Assembly (NCBI RefSeq): GCF_900103885.1 | Contig: NZ_FNIM01000001.1 | Coordinates: 416,138-480,137, forward strand | Direction of reading: 5' to 3' | Origin: Actinomyces ruminicola | GTDB lineage: Bacteria > Actinomycetota > Actinomycetes > Actinomycetales > Actinomycetaceae | Length of the DNA stretch: 64,000 bases | Shown here: positions 16,994-25,736 of the stretch, in pieces | Layout of the letters: each line of letters starts with the position of its first letter | Numbering within the stretch: position 1 is the stretch's first letter | Position numbers and translations under genes: made by a program | The notes under the pieces: generated by a model | Databases searched by the model: none | Seen by the model: only the letters and a program-made list of their open reading frames with translations | What the model was told of the DNA's origin: nothing

Positions 16994-19063
16994 TCACTCG
17001 TCCCACCCGCAGGCGCTGATCAACCACAGCGTGTGGGCGCCGTCGGTGGCCAGGGGCGTCAGCGCCTCGCGGGGCAGCTCGTCCAGCCTGTTGGACCACC
17101 GGGGTGCCTCCGCTCCTCCGGGTGCACCGCCCTCTGTCGGGTCGTCGTCGGTGTAGTAGTAGTGGGCGCCCAGCCGGTCCAGGGCGACGCACACCTCCGG
17201 GTCCGTGAGGATCTCATCCACATGGGCCGCTACGAAGCGGCGATCCGGCTCCGTGTAGCGGCGCAGGGTCGGGTAGACCACGTCCGTGCCGGTCAGCGAC
17301 AGGTAGTAGGCCGAGCCATTGGTGGGCTGCCCGAGGACCACGGCGCCGGCGGGCAGGAGCTGAGCCGAGGAACGGATGAAGTCCGCCTCATCGTCGCTGA
17401 GCATCATCGGCCAGCGGGTGGCCAGCGGTTGGTAGGAGAAGGCGATCACGTAGTGATGGAACCCGGAGCGGGCGACGGCGGTACCGCCCAGGGCGGTCAC
17501 GCTCACCGCCACCAGGACCGCTGCGGCCACAGGCATCGCTAGCTCCCGGCGGCGCGGACGCATCGGCTCCGTAAGCGCGGCGCGGCGGGAGCGGGCCGTA
17601 TCGGCCAAGCCCTCCAGCGCCGTCGCCGCCAGCACCAGCACCGCGATCTCCAGCAGCGGCACGATACGCGCACGCTGCAAATACCAGGGGGAGGCGAGCA
17701 GGCGCAGCGGGCCGTCGGTGGACACGGAGGCGATCATCAGTACCACGGCGAGCACCGCGGTGAGAATCGCCCACCGGTGCCGACGCCGAATCACCGAGAC
17801 GATCACCCCGGCGGCCGCAACCACGGTCAGGCCGGCTCCGCCCCAGCCGCCGTCGCGCACGGCCCAGATCATCGCCGAGTCATGGAAGGCCTCGCGCAGA
17901 ACCGCCACCACGCTCGCGCTCGGGCGGTGGTAGGTGAACAGCATGCGCAGTTGGTCCCAGAAGCCGATAACCCCGATCAACACGGCCACCAGGACCATAC
18001 CGACCAGTCCCAGGATGACCGCCCGCTGACGGTTCCCAGTACGCCAACGCCGCTCCACCGCCGCCAGCCCGACCACCAGCAGCGCGGGCACGCCGATAAC
18101 CGCCAGGTTGAACACGGAGGTGCCGTGCACCGCCACCAGGCCCAGGCACGCGACAACAGCGGCCAGCCGGCCTCCCGCCGGTGAGGCGGTCGCCCGGCGG
18201 GCGCCGTGCCGGGGACGGGCCACCATCACCAGCGACACCGCCCCGGGCAGCAGGCACACCGCCCAGCCATAGGGCCACAGGGTCGCCATGAGTACGAAGG
18301 GGCCCGTGGCCACGGTGGAGGCGAGGATGCCGGTCAGCAGGGGCAGAGCGTCCCGCACACGCCGCGAGGGTGCGCTGAACAGGGCGGACAGCAGCGAGGC
18401 GCAGCCCAGTGGCCAGACCACGGCCAACCCGACCAGCACGGTGAGGTTGGCGGACACCGCAATTGGCGCCGGGACGATGGCGGTCAGGGCGTGCCAGCCG
18501 GTCGGGTAGTAGTGGATCTCCCCCCAGTACATGGGGGCGAGCGAGCCGATGGGGTAGGCATCGGCCAGGGAACGCACGTAGGCGGCCGCATTCAGATGCC
18601 ATACGCCGTCGGAGGCCTGCATGGGTTGATCCGCCGGGCCGATGCCGGTGACCACCGCCCATCCGGACAGGGTGGCGGCCAGGGCCAGAGCCGCGCCCAG
18701 TGGCCACCACGGCCCCGGCCCCACGGCGGGTGGCCGCAGCCAGGCGCACAGGCGATCCCAGCCTGAGCCCGACGCGGGCGGACGTCCGTGGCGGCGCCGG
18801 GTCCAGGCACGGGCTCCCGCCGCGCCGACCAGGCAGAGCAACAGCAGCACCAGCGTGCCGATGACGGCGGTGACCGTGCGCCAGGGGACCCCGGCCCAGT
18901 GGTACAGAACGTTCAGCGTGCCCAGGGCGGCTGCCGACATGGCCGGGGCACCGCCCAGGGACTGCAGGCGCGCCAGCCCGAAGGCCCGCCCCACCAGGTA
19001 ACCGGGGACGAGCAGAATGCTAAGAAGGAAGGCGGCGGCAGGTAGTGCCTGGAGCCAGGTCAC
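16994..19063 (-). CDS. large polytopic membrane protein, DUF6541-like (tandem paralogue)
   Basis: A 689-residue membrane protein sharing the layout of its downstream neighbour: N-terminal PGYLVGRAFGLARLQSLGGAP, YYPTGWHALTAIVPAP, AVVLGQPTNGSAYYLSL and an end of LWLISACGWDE. GTG at 19063 overlaps the dehydrogenase stop by 4 nt, which fixes the start. The pair arose by duplication. The conserved YYPTGWHA and (L/V)G(D/Q)P(S/T)NGSAY blocks suggest a common extracytoplasmic transferase role, perhaps on polyprenyl-linked sugars. No experimental function is recognised. Confidence 0.77.
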   Translation of the reverse strand: MTWLQALPAAAFLLSILLVPGYLVGRAFGLARLQSLGGAPAMSAAALGTLNVLYHWAGVPWRTVTAVIGTLVLLLLCLVGAAGARAWTRRRHGRPPASGSGWDRLCAWLRPPAVGPGPWWPLGAALALAATLSGWAVVTGIGPADQPMQASDGVWHLNAAAYVRSLADAYPIGSLAPMYWGEIHYYPTGWHALTAIVPAPIAVSANLTVLVGLAVVWPLGCASLLSALFSAPSRRVRDALPLLTGILASTVATGPFVLMATLWPYGWAVCLLPGAVSLVMVARPRHGARRATASPAGGRLAAVVACLGLVAVHGTSVFNLAVIGVPALLVVGLAAVERRWRTGNRQRAVILGLVGMVLVAVLIGVIGFWDQLRMLFTYHRPSASVVAVLREAFHDSAMIWAVRDGGWGGAGLTVVAAAGVIVSVIRRRHRWAILTAVLAVVLMIASVSTDGPLRLLASPWYLQRARIVPLLEIAVLVLAATALEGLADTARSRRAALTEPMRPRRRELAMPVAAAVLVAVSVTALGGTAVARSGFHHYVIAFSYQPLATRWPMMLSDDEADFIRSSAQLLPAGAVVLGQPTNGSAYYLSLTGTDVVYPTLRRYTEPDRRFVAAHVDEILTDPEVCVALDRLGAHYYYTDDDPTEGGAPGGAEAPRWSNRLDELPREALTPLATDGAHTLWLISACGWDE

Positions 19064-20355
19064 TTGCCCCCGCCGATGGTCAGGCGGGGGGTGCCCTTCC
19101 ACAGGGCGGGATCGGTGATGCGGCGCCCGTCCAGCAGCAGCCGCACACCGGGCAGGTCCGCGGGGCTCAGGGCGGCGTACTCGGGGTGGTCGGCCTGCAC
19201 AATGGCAACATCCACATCATCCCCGAGGTGGTAGGCCCCCCACCCGAAGTCCGCCAGCTCGGCGTCGGTATACATGGGGTCGTGCACCAGGACGGCTGCG
19301 CCCTTGGCGCGCAGCGCCTCCACCGTGGGGAACACGCCGGAGAAGGCGGTCTCCTTGACCTTGCCGCGGTAGGAGGCGCCCAGCACCACCACCCGCAGGC
19401 CCTTGAGGTCGCCCAGCAGCTCCTCGGCGCGGTCGACCACGTACTGCGGCATGGTGGCGTTGAAGGAGCGGGCGGTGCGCACGATCGAGGCGTCCGGGTC
19501 GGTGGACAGGTACAGGCGCGGGTAGACGGGGATGCAGTGGCCGCCGACGGCGATGCCGGGCCGGTGGATGTGGGAGTAGGGCTGGGAGTTGCAGGCGTCG
19601 ATGACGCGCTGGATGTCGAAGCCGGCCTTGTCTGCGTAGACGGCGAACTGGTTGGCCAGGCCGATGTTGACGTCCCGGTAGGTGGTCTCGGCGAGCTTGG
19701 CCATCTCGGCGGCCTCGGCGGTGCCCATGTCCCACACGCCGTTGGGCTGCGGCAGGTCGGTGCGCTCGTCGAAGTCCAGGACCTGCTCGTAGAAGCGGAT
19801 GCCGGCCTCGGTGCCGGCCTGGTTCAGGCCGCCCACCAGCTTGGGGTAGCGGCGCAGGTCGGCGAAGACCCGCCCGGTCAGCACGCGCTCGGGACTGAAG
19901 ACCAGGTGGAAGTCCTCCCCCTCCTTCAGCCCGCTGAGCTCCTCAATGAGCGGCTTCCAGCGGCCGCGGGTGGTGCCCACCGGCAGCGTGGTCTCGTAGG
20001 AGACCAGGGTGCCGGGGGTCAGGTGCTCGGCCAGGGAGCGGGTGGCGGCGTCCATCCATGCGAAGTCCGGCTCCCAGGTCTCGTCGTTGACGAACAGGGG
20101 CACCACCAGCACCACCGCGTCGGCCCCGGGGATGGCCTCGGCGTAGTCGGTGGTGGCGCGCAGCGCCCCGGCGGGCACGAGCCGCGCCAGACGGTCCGCA
20201 AGCTCCGCCTCACCGGGGAAGGGCTCGCGGGCGGCGTTGACGGCCTCGACGGTGGCGGGGTTGACGTCCACGCCGATGACCTCATGCCCCTTTCCGGCGT
20301 ACTGGACGGCCAGGGGCAGACCGATCTTTCCCAGGGCGACAACGGCGATGCGCAT
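19060..20355 (-). CDS. nucleotide-sugar 6-dehydrogenase (UDP-GlcNAc/ManNAc dehydrogenase type)
   Basis: A 431-residue enzyme of the UDP-glucose/GDP-mannose dehydrogenase family. It has a Rossmann start VVALGKIGLPLAVQYAGKG, the central YRDVNIGLANQFA, the catalytic-Cys loop GIAVGGHCIPVYPRLY and a C-terminal UDP-binding domain with LGASYRGKVKETAFS. The GGHCIPVYP loop fits the WecC/WbpA branch acting on N-acetylhexosamines better than plain UDP-glucose dehydrogenases. It oxidises C6 of the sugar nucleotide to a uronate with two NAD+. ATG 20355 has AGGAA upstream. With the genes at 29,303-34,657 it would supply the first step of a diacetamido-uronic acid pathway. Confidence 0.88.
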   Translation of the reverse strand: MRIAVVALGKIGLPLAVQYAGKGHEVIGVDVNPATVEAVNAAREPFPGEAELADRLARLVPAGALRATTDYAEAIPGADAVVLVVPLFVNDETWEPDFAWMDAATRSLAEHLTPGTLVSYETTLPVGTTRGRWKPLIEELSGLKEGEDFHLVFSPERVLTGRVFADLRRYPKLVGGLNQAGTEAGIRFYEQVLDFDERTDLPQPNGVWDMGTAEAAEMAKLAETTYRDVNIGLANQFAVYADKAGFDIQRVIDACNSQPYSHIHRPGIAVGGHCIPVYPRLYLSTDPDASIVRTARSFNATMPQYVVDRAEELLGDLKGLRVVVLGASYRGKVKETAFSGVFPTVEALRAKGAAVLVHDPMYTDAELADFGWGAYHLGDDVDVAIVQADHPEYAALSPADLPGVRLLLDGRRITDPALWKGTPRLTIGGGK

Positions 20356-20404
20356 GCGGATTCCTTCCTCAGCGGCGGCGGCAAACACCTGTGAGGATAC
20401 CCGT

Positions 20405-22060
20405 TCACCTAGCCGCATCGCCCCCGAGGAACAGGGCATCATAGTGAGCCCTGACATGCGACCAGTCGTTGGTGCGCAGGATGTGCTCCTGCTGGCGGCG
20501 GCGGTAGTCGGCGTCGTCGGCCAGGGCCAGGATGCGGGCGGCGGCCTCCTGCGGGGTGTCCACCACCCAGTCGGCCGGGAACAGCGCCGCCGGGCCGCCC
20601 CAGCGGGCGACGTCGGGCCAGTTGCGGCACACGGGCAGGGCGCCGGAGGCGACCCCCTCGATGAAGCCCTCGTGAGTGCCCTCCCGGCGCGAGGCGGAAA
20701 TGATGACGCCGGCGCGCCGCAGGTATTGGGGCACCACCTCGGTGCGGCCGGTGATGGTCACGGCGTCACCGAGGGCGGCCAGGCGGGCGGTGACGGCGTC
20801 GGCGTAGATGCGCTCCTCCGCAGACAGGTGACTTGGAAAGCCGGGGCCGATGAGCAGCAGATGCCAGGCGGGGTCGTTCCGACGCAGCAAGTCGAGGGTC
20901 TCCAGCGCCCAGGCAGGATCCTTGACCAGCGCGGCCCAGCCCACCAGCGCCAGGGTGCGGGCCGCGCTTGGCTCCTTGGGCAGGGCGAAGCGCTGCAACT
21001 GCGCTCGATTGGGGATGGTAACGACCTTCAGGGCGTCGGGTAGGTGCAGGCTCGCACGCAGAATCTCCCGGATCGCGGGGGCGACGGTGACCAGCTGGTC
21101 CACAGCGGCCCAGTTCACCAGCTGCGGCATGACGGTCGAGGCCTCGTAGGAGTGGACGCGGATCAGGAGTCGCGCCCGCGGGGCGAGCACCGGCGCCACC
21201 AGACTGGCCCAAACCGCGGCCGCGTTGCCCCACTCCACGAAGATGGTGTCGGCCCAGGCCAGGGCGGTGGCCGCTTCGTCGAATTCACCGGTGAGCAGGC
21301 CGGCACCGACGGGGTCCGCTCCGCGGGCCAGGCGCAGGCGGGCGTGCAGGAGCCGGCGCCGCGTCGGGGTGGCGGGCATGCCCAGCAGGTCCAGGGTTCG
21401 CACCTCGCAACGGGCATCGGCGCGGTAGTCCTCCACGATGCCGCTCACGAAGTTCCAGTTCTTGAGGGCGATGAACAGTACCCGCTCCGGCCCCTCCTTC
21501 CGGGCGGGGCCGTGTCGGCGGGAGGCCAGCGGCGCGGTAGCAGCAGCCCACAAGGAAGAGGCGCGCAGCGGGGCCAGGAAGACGGCTGGGTCGGCGGTCA
21601 GGGCGGAGGTGACAGCTGCGAAGTGCAGGCTCGGGTGGAACATCATCCGCATGGCCATGTCGAGCAGTTCCTCCGCGGCCGCGTCGCGGCCGTCCGCCCA
21701 GGCGGCGTCGGCCTGGGCGAGCAGATCGGTCAGGGCGTGCGGGGGTATGGCTCCGGTTGCCGTCCGCGTACCCGTGTTCATGGCCAGGATGGCGTCCTCG
21801 ACGGCGACGACGGCGGCCGCCCGCCTGCCGGACAGGATCCCGTGGGCCCGTCTCAGTAGACGGTGGGCGTGGGCATTCTCGCCGCGGTCTGCCAGGAAGC
21901 GGGCGCGGCGGGCCGTCTCGATGGCACCACCGACGGCGTCGCCGCGGCGGATGGCCAGGCGCAGGCGCGCCAAGGTGACGGAGGCCAGCGCGGCCTGTCC
22001 GGGCGGGGTGGCGGCGGCGCGGGCGGCGATCCCGGTGATCCCGGTGGCGGTGCGTGGCAT
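20405..22060 (-). CDS. GT4-like glycosyltransferase with N-terminal extension
   Basis: A 551-residue protein. The first 180 residues are Ala/Arg-rich helices without recognised motifs. A GT-B core follows: a Rossmann start ERVLFIALKNWNFVSGIVED, the donor domain LALVGWAALVKDPAWALETL, LLIGPGFPSH and ISASRREGTHEGFIEGVASG, in which the E-x7-E-like donor motif is clear. It begins 6 nt after the upstream GT2 stop, in a run of five glycosyltransferases. Donor and acceptor are unknown. Confidence 0.82.
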   Translation of the reverse strand: MPRTATGITGIAARAAATPPGQAALASVTLARLRLAIRRGDAVGGAIETARRARFLADRGENAHAHRLLRRAHGILSGRRAAAVVAVEDAILAMNTGTRTATGAIPPHALTDLLAQADAAWADGRDAAAEELLDMAMRMMFHPSLHFAAVTSALTADPAVFLAPLRASSLWAAATAPLASRRHGPARKEGPERVLFIALKNWNFVSGIVEDYRADARCEVRTLDLLGMPATPTRRRLLHARLRLARGADPVGAGLLTGEFDEAATALAWADTIFVEWGNAAAVWASLVAPVLAPRARLLIRVHSYEASTVMPQLVNWAAVDQLVTVAPAIREILRASLHLPDALKVVTIPNRAQLQRFALPKEPSAARTLALVGWAALVKDPAWALETLDLLRRNDPAWHLLLIGPGFPSHLSAEERIYADAVTARLAALGDAVTITGRTEVVPQYLRRAGVIISASRREGTHEGFIEGVASGALPVCRNWPDVARWGGPAALFPADWVVDTPQEAAARILALADDADYRRRQQEHILRTNDWSHVRAHYDALFLGGDAAR

Positions 22061-22066
22061 CGGCGT

Positions 22067-23344
22067 TCAGTCCTGGTCGGGGGCCGGAGGTCTGCCGGCC
22101 GCGGAGGATACGGGCGCTGCGGGAAGCAGTTTGGTCAGCAGGGAAGCGGCCATGAAGCGCAGCGGCGCCTCCCGGTCCAGGAGCCAGGCGGGGTCGCGGG
22201 TGAGCAGGGTGGCGGGGCGGCCGTGTCGGCGGCGGGCCTGGGCGCGGTGGATGAGCGTGGCGGCCGGAACGTCCGGATCCAGGCAGGTGTCGAGCAGGTC
22301 CCGGTCCGCCCGCGACAGCACGCGCGCGAAACCGGGGGCGGCGCAGTGCAGGGACCGGCACATGCTCGCCAGCGCGGTCCGCTCGGTGGGCGTCCAGATG
22401 TCCTCCCGGTTACGGTAGTAGACCGCTCCGAACACGTGAATGCGCACCAGCTTGACCACCACGGCGCGCCGCTGCGCGGCCGTGAGGGAGGTGAACCAGG
22501 GGGCGGTGAGCACGCCGGGCAGGAAGCCGAGCTGCTCGGACATCGGGCGCACGTCATAGGTGACCCGATCCGTGGCGTCCTCGCCGATCAGGTAGACGGG
22601 CCCGGCGGCGTCGTAGGCGGTGGGTACGGCGGCGAACAGGCCGGTGACCATGGCGACGTCCCCGCCCACGGTGGCGCCCTCCACCAGGTGCGCGCCGGTA
22701 CGCCGAAGCATCTCCACTCTGAGCAGCCCCAGCGGGGCGGAGCGGTAGGCCAGCCGGTCGGCGACAAGGTCGGTGCGGGCGAGTCGGCCAATGACCCGGG
22801 CGGCCCGGCGCCCGCGAGAGCGCAGATAGGGGGCGAGCAGCCGGGTGGGGCGCGGCGCGGGCGTGGGCACGATCGCCGTCGGGCGGCCCAGCGCCAGACG
22901 CGGAATCACGAACTCGGCGCCGGTGGCCTCGGCCAGCGCCAGCCAGGAGGCGACGGCCCCCGCGGCGAGGCGGTCGTCTGAGCCCATGATGGACACCCAC
23001 GGGGTGCGGGCGGCACGCATGCCGGCGTTGAAGGGGCCGGAGGCGGAGGGGCGCGGGTCCGTGTGCTCGAGGTAGCGCACGGCCTCGCGGTGTGCGGGCT
23101 GGATCGCGGCGGCGATCTCCTCGGCGGGGCGGTTGTGGCACACGACGGTGACGGCGACCTCGGGGTTGCCGTCCAGCAGGGAGGCGACGGCGCGGCCGAT
23201 CGGCCGGGTGGGCGTGTGGCAGGCGACGACGACGTCCACCCGCGCGCCGGGCGGCGGCTCGGGGCAACCGAGGTCGGTGCGCTCGAGGGTGTTGGGGCCG
23301 AGGCGACGCCGTCCCGAGGCGGCCTGGACCGGTGTTTCGTGCAT
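22067..23344 (-). CDS. family 2 glycosyltransferase
   Basis: A 425-residue protein. The GT-A core (about 35-260) shows VDVVVACHTPTRPIGRAVAS, VTVVCHN, GPFNAGMRAARTPWVSIMGSDD with the metal-binding SDD, and ATVGGDVAMVTGL. The C-terminal 160 residues are soluble and helical. ATG at 23344 lies 5 nt past the upstream stop. It belongs to the same run as its GT4 neighbours and should add one residue to the repeat unit. The sugar is unknown. Confidence 0.82.
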   Translation of the reverse strand: MHETPVQAASGRRRLGPNTLERTDLGCPEPPPGARVDVVVACHTPTRPIGRAVASLLDGNPEVAVTVVCHNRPAEEIAAAIQPAHREAVRYLEHTDPRPSASGPFNAGMRAARTPWVSIMGSDDRLAAGAVASWLALAEATGAEFVIPRLALGRPTAIVPTPAPRPTRLLAPYLRSRGRRAARVIGRLARTDLVADRLAYRSAPLGLLRVEMLRRTGAHLVEGATVGGDVAMVTGLFAAVPTAYDAAGPVYLIGEDATDRVTYDVRPMSEQLGFLPGVLTAPWFTSLTAAQRRAVVVKLVRIHVFGAVYYRNREDIWTPTERTALASMCRSLHCAAPGFARVLSRADRDLLDTCLDPDVPAATLIHRAQARRRHGRPATLLTRDPAWLLDREAPLRFMAASLLTKLLPAAPVSSAAGRPPAPDQD

Positions 23345-23349
23345 GTCGT

Positions 23350-24492
23350 CTACCCCCGACTGCCGTGACCGGACCAGGCCTCGCCCCGCGGGGCGAGCAG
23401 GTCGCGGTAGGCGGTGTTGTAGCCGCGGGTGGCCGCGGCGGTGGAGAAGCGTTCGCCTACGGTCGCGCTGATGGCCTCGGCGGGGGTGGTGCTGGTGGCG
23501 GCATCCAGCTCGACGACGGCGTCGGCCCACTGGGACGCATCGCGGGCGCTTACCAGGCGCGAGTAGGCGGGGTCCAGGTATTCGCCCTGGCCGCCCTTGG
23601 CGCCGGTGACCACGGGCCGACCGGCGATGACGGCCTCGGCCACGGCGATGAAGAAGTTGTCGGAACGGGTGGGGGCGAGGAAGATGTCGGCATCCGCGAG
23701 CGCAGCGCGCACACCCGCGGCGTCCAGGGTGCCGGTCAGGGTGATGCGCCCGGCCAGCTCGGGGGCGGCGCCGCGCTCGGTGACGGCCTCGCGCAGGGGC
23801 CCCTCCCCCACCCAGGTCAGGCGGGCGTCGACGCCGCGGCGGGCGAGTTCGGCCACGACATCCAAAGCCAGCAGCGGGTCCTTGCGGTCAATGAGTCCGC
23901 CGACGCTCACCAGGCGCAGCGCCTGGTCGGCGCGGTCCCGCCGCGGGGAGGGCGGGTAGGGCTCGACAATGCACGGAACCACGCGGGTGTCGCGCTCGCC
24001 GCGCCCCGGGCGCACACCGTCGGCCAGGAACTGGGAGTCGGTGGTGACGATGTCGGGCAGGCGCAGCAGCTGGCGCAGTGCGGGCAGGGCGGCCCGGCCC
24101 GTCGGCGGCAGGGTCTCTGGCGCGGTCAGCGCTGACCAGTGCTCGGTGTGGATCCAGGGCGGCCGCGGCCGCAGCAGCGCCGCGGGTTCCAGCGCGGAGG
24201 CGGCCATGGTGTGCAGGATCTGGGGGGCGAAGGCGTCACTGCGCAGGGCCGCGGAGATCGCGCGAGCGGCGCGGGCGACATCTGCCGGGGACTGCGGGTT
24301 CATGGGGACCCGCCGCACCTGGAGGCCTTCGTGCAGCAGGCGGCGGGTGCCGTCGTCGTCCCCGGGTGAGACCAGGTGGAGCACGCGCAGCTCGTGCGCC
24401 CGGCCGATCGCGTGCAGGTTGTTCACCACGAAGCTGCCGCGCGAGGGTGCGACGGCGGTGGGGAACCAGGTGGTGACGGCGAGGACCCTCAT
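23350..24492 (-). CDS. GT4 glycosyltransferase
   Basis: A 380-residue GT-B enzyme. The N-terminal domain reads MRVLAVTTWFPTAVAPSRGSF, typical of GT4 acceptor domains; the donor domain has LVSVGGLIDRKDPLLALDVV, LTWVGEGPLREAV and FLAPTRSDNFFIAVAEAVIA with the E-x7-E motif. It has no membrane segment. Its ATG overlaps the upstream stop (ATGA at 24489-24492), so translation is coupled. Specificity cannot be read from sequence. Confidence 0.87.
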   Translation of the reverse strand: MRVLAVTTWFPTAVAPSRGSFVVNNLHAIGRAHELRVLHLVSPGDDDGTRRLLHEGLQVRRVPMNPQSPADVARAARAISAALRSDAFAPQILHTMAASALEPAALLRPRPPWIHTEHWSALTAPETLPPTGRAALPALRQLLRLPDIVTTDSQFLADGVRPGRGERDTRVVPCIVEPYPPSPRRDRADQALRLVSVGGLIDRKDPLLALDVVAELARRGVDARLTWVGEGPLREAVTERGAAPELAGRITLTGTLDAAGVRAALADADIFLAPTRSDNFFIAVAEAVIAGRPVVTGAKGGQGEYLDPAYSRLVSARDASQWADAVVELDAATSTTPAEAISATVGERFSTAAATRGYNTAYRDLLAPRGEAWSGHGSRG

Positions 24493-25736
24493 GCGCTCTC
24501 CCCCGTTTCGGTGCTGCGGCCGCTCGGCACGGAGATCGTCGGGTCGACGGCGGCGGCGCGCCGGTCCGCCGCGAGGACGGCGTCCCACCAGCCGGTCATC
24601 TGCTGCTCGGCAGACAGCTCTTGGGCGGCGGCCTGGGCGGCGGCCTTGCCCGCGGCGACCTGCGCGTCGGTCAGCTCGTCCAGGGTGGCGGCCAGGGAGA
24701 CGGCGGTGAAGTCCGCGGTGACGGCCCCGAGCCGGTACTGCTTGACGACGCTTGCCATTTCCGGGCTGGGAGAGACGACCACGGCCAGGCGGGCCTGGAT
24801 GAAGTCGAAGAGCTTATTGGGCAGGGTGTGCTTGTAGTTGAAGGAGACCGGCGGGATGGAGAACACGCCGACGTCGTAGCGGGCGAGCGTGTCTATCAGC
24901 TCGGTGTAGGGGACGGGGTCCATCACCCGCACCCGGCCGGCGCGGTCGGCGGGCAGGGCGGCGGCCCGGGCGCGCAGGGCGTCGATTACGGCCGGGTCGT
25001 TGCGGGTCAGGTACAGGTCCAGGGTGACGTCGCGGCTGGCCAGGCCCACGGCGTCGACCATGATCTCCAGGTGCCGGTCGGGCAGGGCGGCGCCGGAGTG
25101 CACCAGCCGCAGCGGGAGCCCCACGGGGGTGGGTTCCGCCTCCCGGTAGGGGGTGGCGTTGGTGACCACGCCCGCGTGGATGCCGTATTCGCGCCGGTAG
25201 GCGTCGGCCAGGCCCCGGGCCACGGTGGTGACCGAGTCGGCCCGGGTCACGTAGGTGCGGCACAGCCAACGCACGTAGGGGGCGACGAAGATGCGCCAGC
25301 GGGGCACGCCCTCCTTCTGCCGAGGGGCGTACTCGTGCAGGTCAGCGTGGACGCCCCCGGGCGGGCGCAGCCACAGGGCCAAGGGGACGGTCTCGGCGTC
25401 GTCGGCCAGCACCACGTCGAAGTCGCCGGGCTCCAGGTGCGCACGCACCCAGGCGACCACCTCCTGACGCGCCTGGGCACGGGCGAAGCGGCGGGCGATC
25501 AGGTCGCCGCGACTCAGTCGCCAGGAGACGAGCTCGTCCGGGATGCGCACATGCCGGGCCACCCCGGCGGGCGCCTCGCCGTAGCCGCAGGTGGTGACCG
25601 CGTGGGTGGGGGTGAACAGCCGCACCTGCTTCAGTACGCGGGCGTCGGAGGCGATCGGAGAGAAGGAGAGGATCAGCAGGCGGGGGCGGCGAGCCGCGGG
25701 CACGGGATTGGCGGTGCGGCCGGAGGGGACGCTCAT
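24489..25736 (-). CDS. GT4-like glycosyltransferase
   Basis: A 415-residue GT-B protein. It opens with a Pro-rich stretch, then RLLILSFSPIASDARVLKQV, an acceptor-domain start shared with its upstream neighbour (NDAHNDARVLKEA). The donor part has LRLVHSGAALPDRHLEIMVD, VGVFSIPPVSFNYKHTLPNK and LFDFIQARLAVVVSPSPEM. It overlaps genes on both sides by 4 nt. The shared N-terminal motif suggests the two adjacent enzymes are related paralogues. Confidence 0.83.
   Translation of the reverse strand: MSVPSGRTANPVPAARRPRLLILSFSPIASDARVLKQVRLFTPTHAVTTCGYGEAPAGVARHVRIPDELVSWRLSRGDLIARRFARAQARQEVVAWVRAHLEPGDFDVVLADDAETVPLALWLRPPGGVHADLHEYAPRQKEGVPRWRIFVAPYVRWLCRTYVTRADSVTTVARGLADAYRREYGIHAGVVTNATPYREAEPTPVGLPLRLVHSGAALPDRHLEIMVDAVGLASRDVTLDLYLTRNDPAVIDALRARAAALPADRAGRVRVMDPVPYTELIDTLARYDVGVFSIPPVSFNYKHTLPNKLFDFIQARLAVVVSPSPEMASVVKQYRLGAVTADFTAVSLAATLDELTDAQVAAGKAAAQAAAQELSAEQQMTGWWDAVLAADRRAAAVDPTISVPSGRSTETGESA

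Noticed and set aside
19045-20394. 449-codon plus-strand open frame
   Set aside because: It is antisense to the nucleotide-sugar dehydrogenase, which has complete family motifs.
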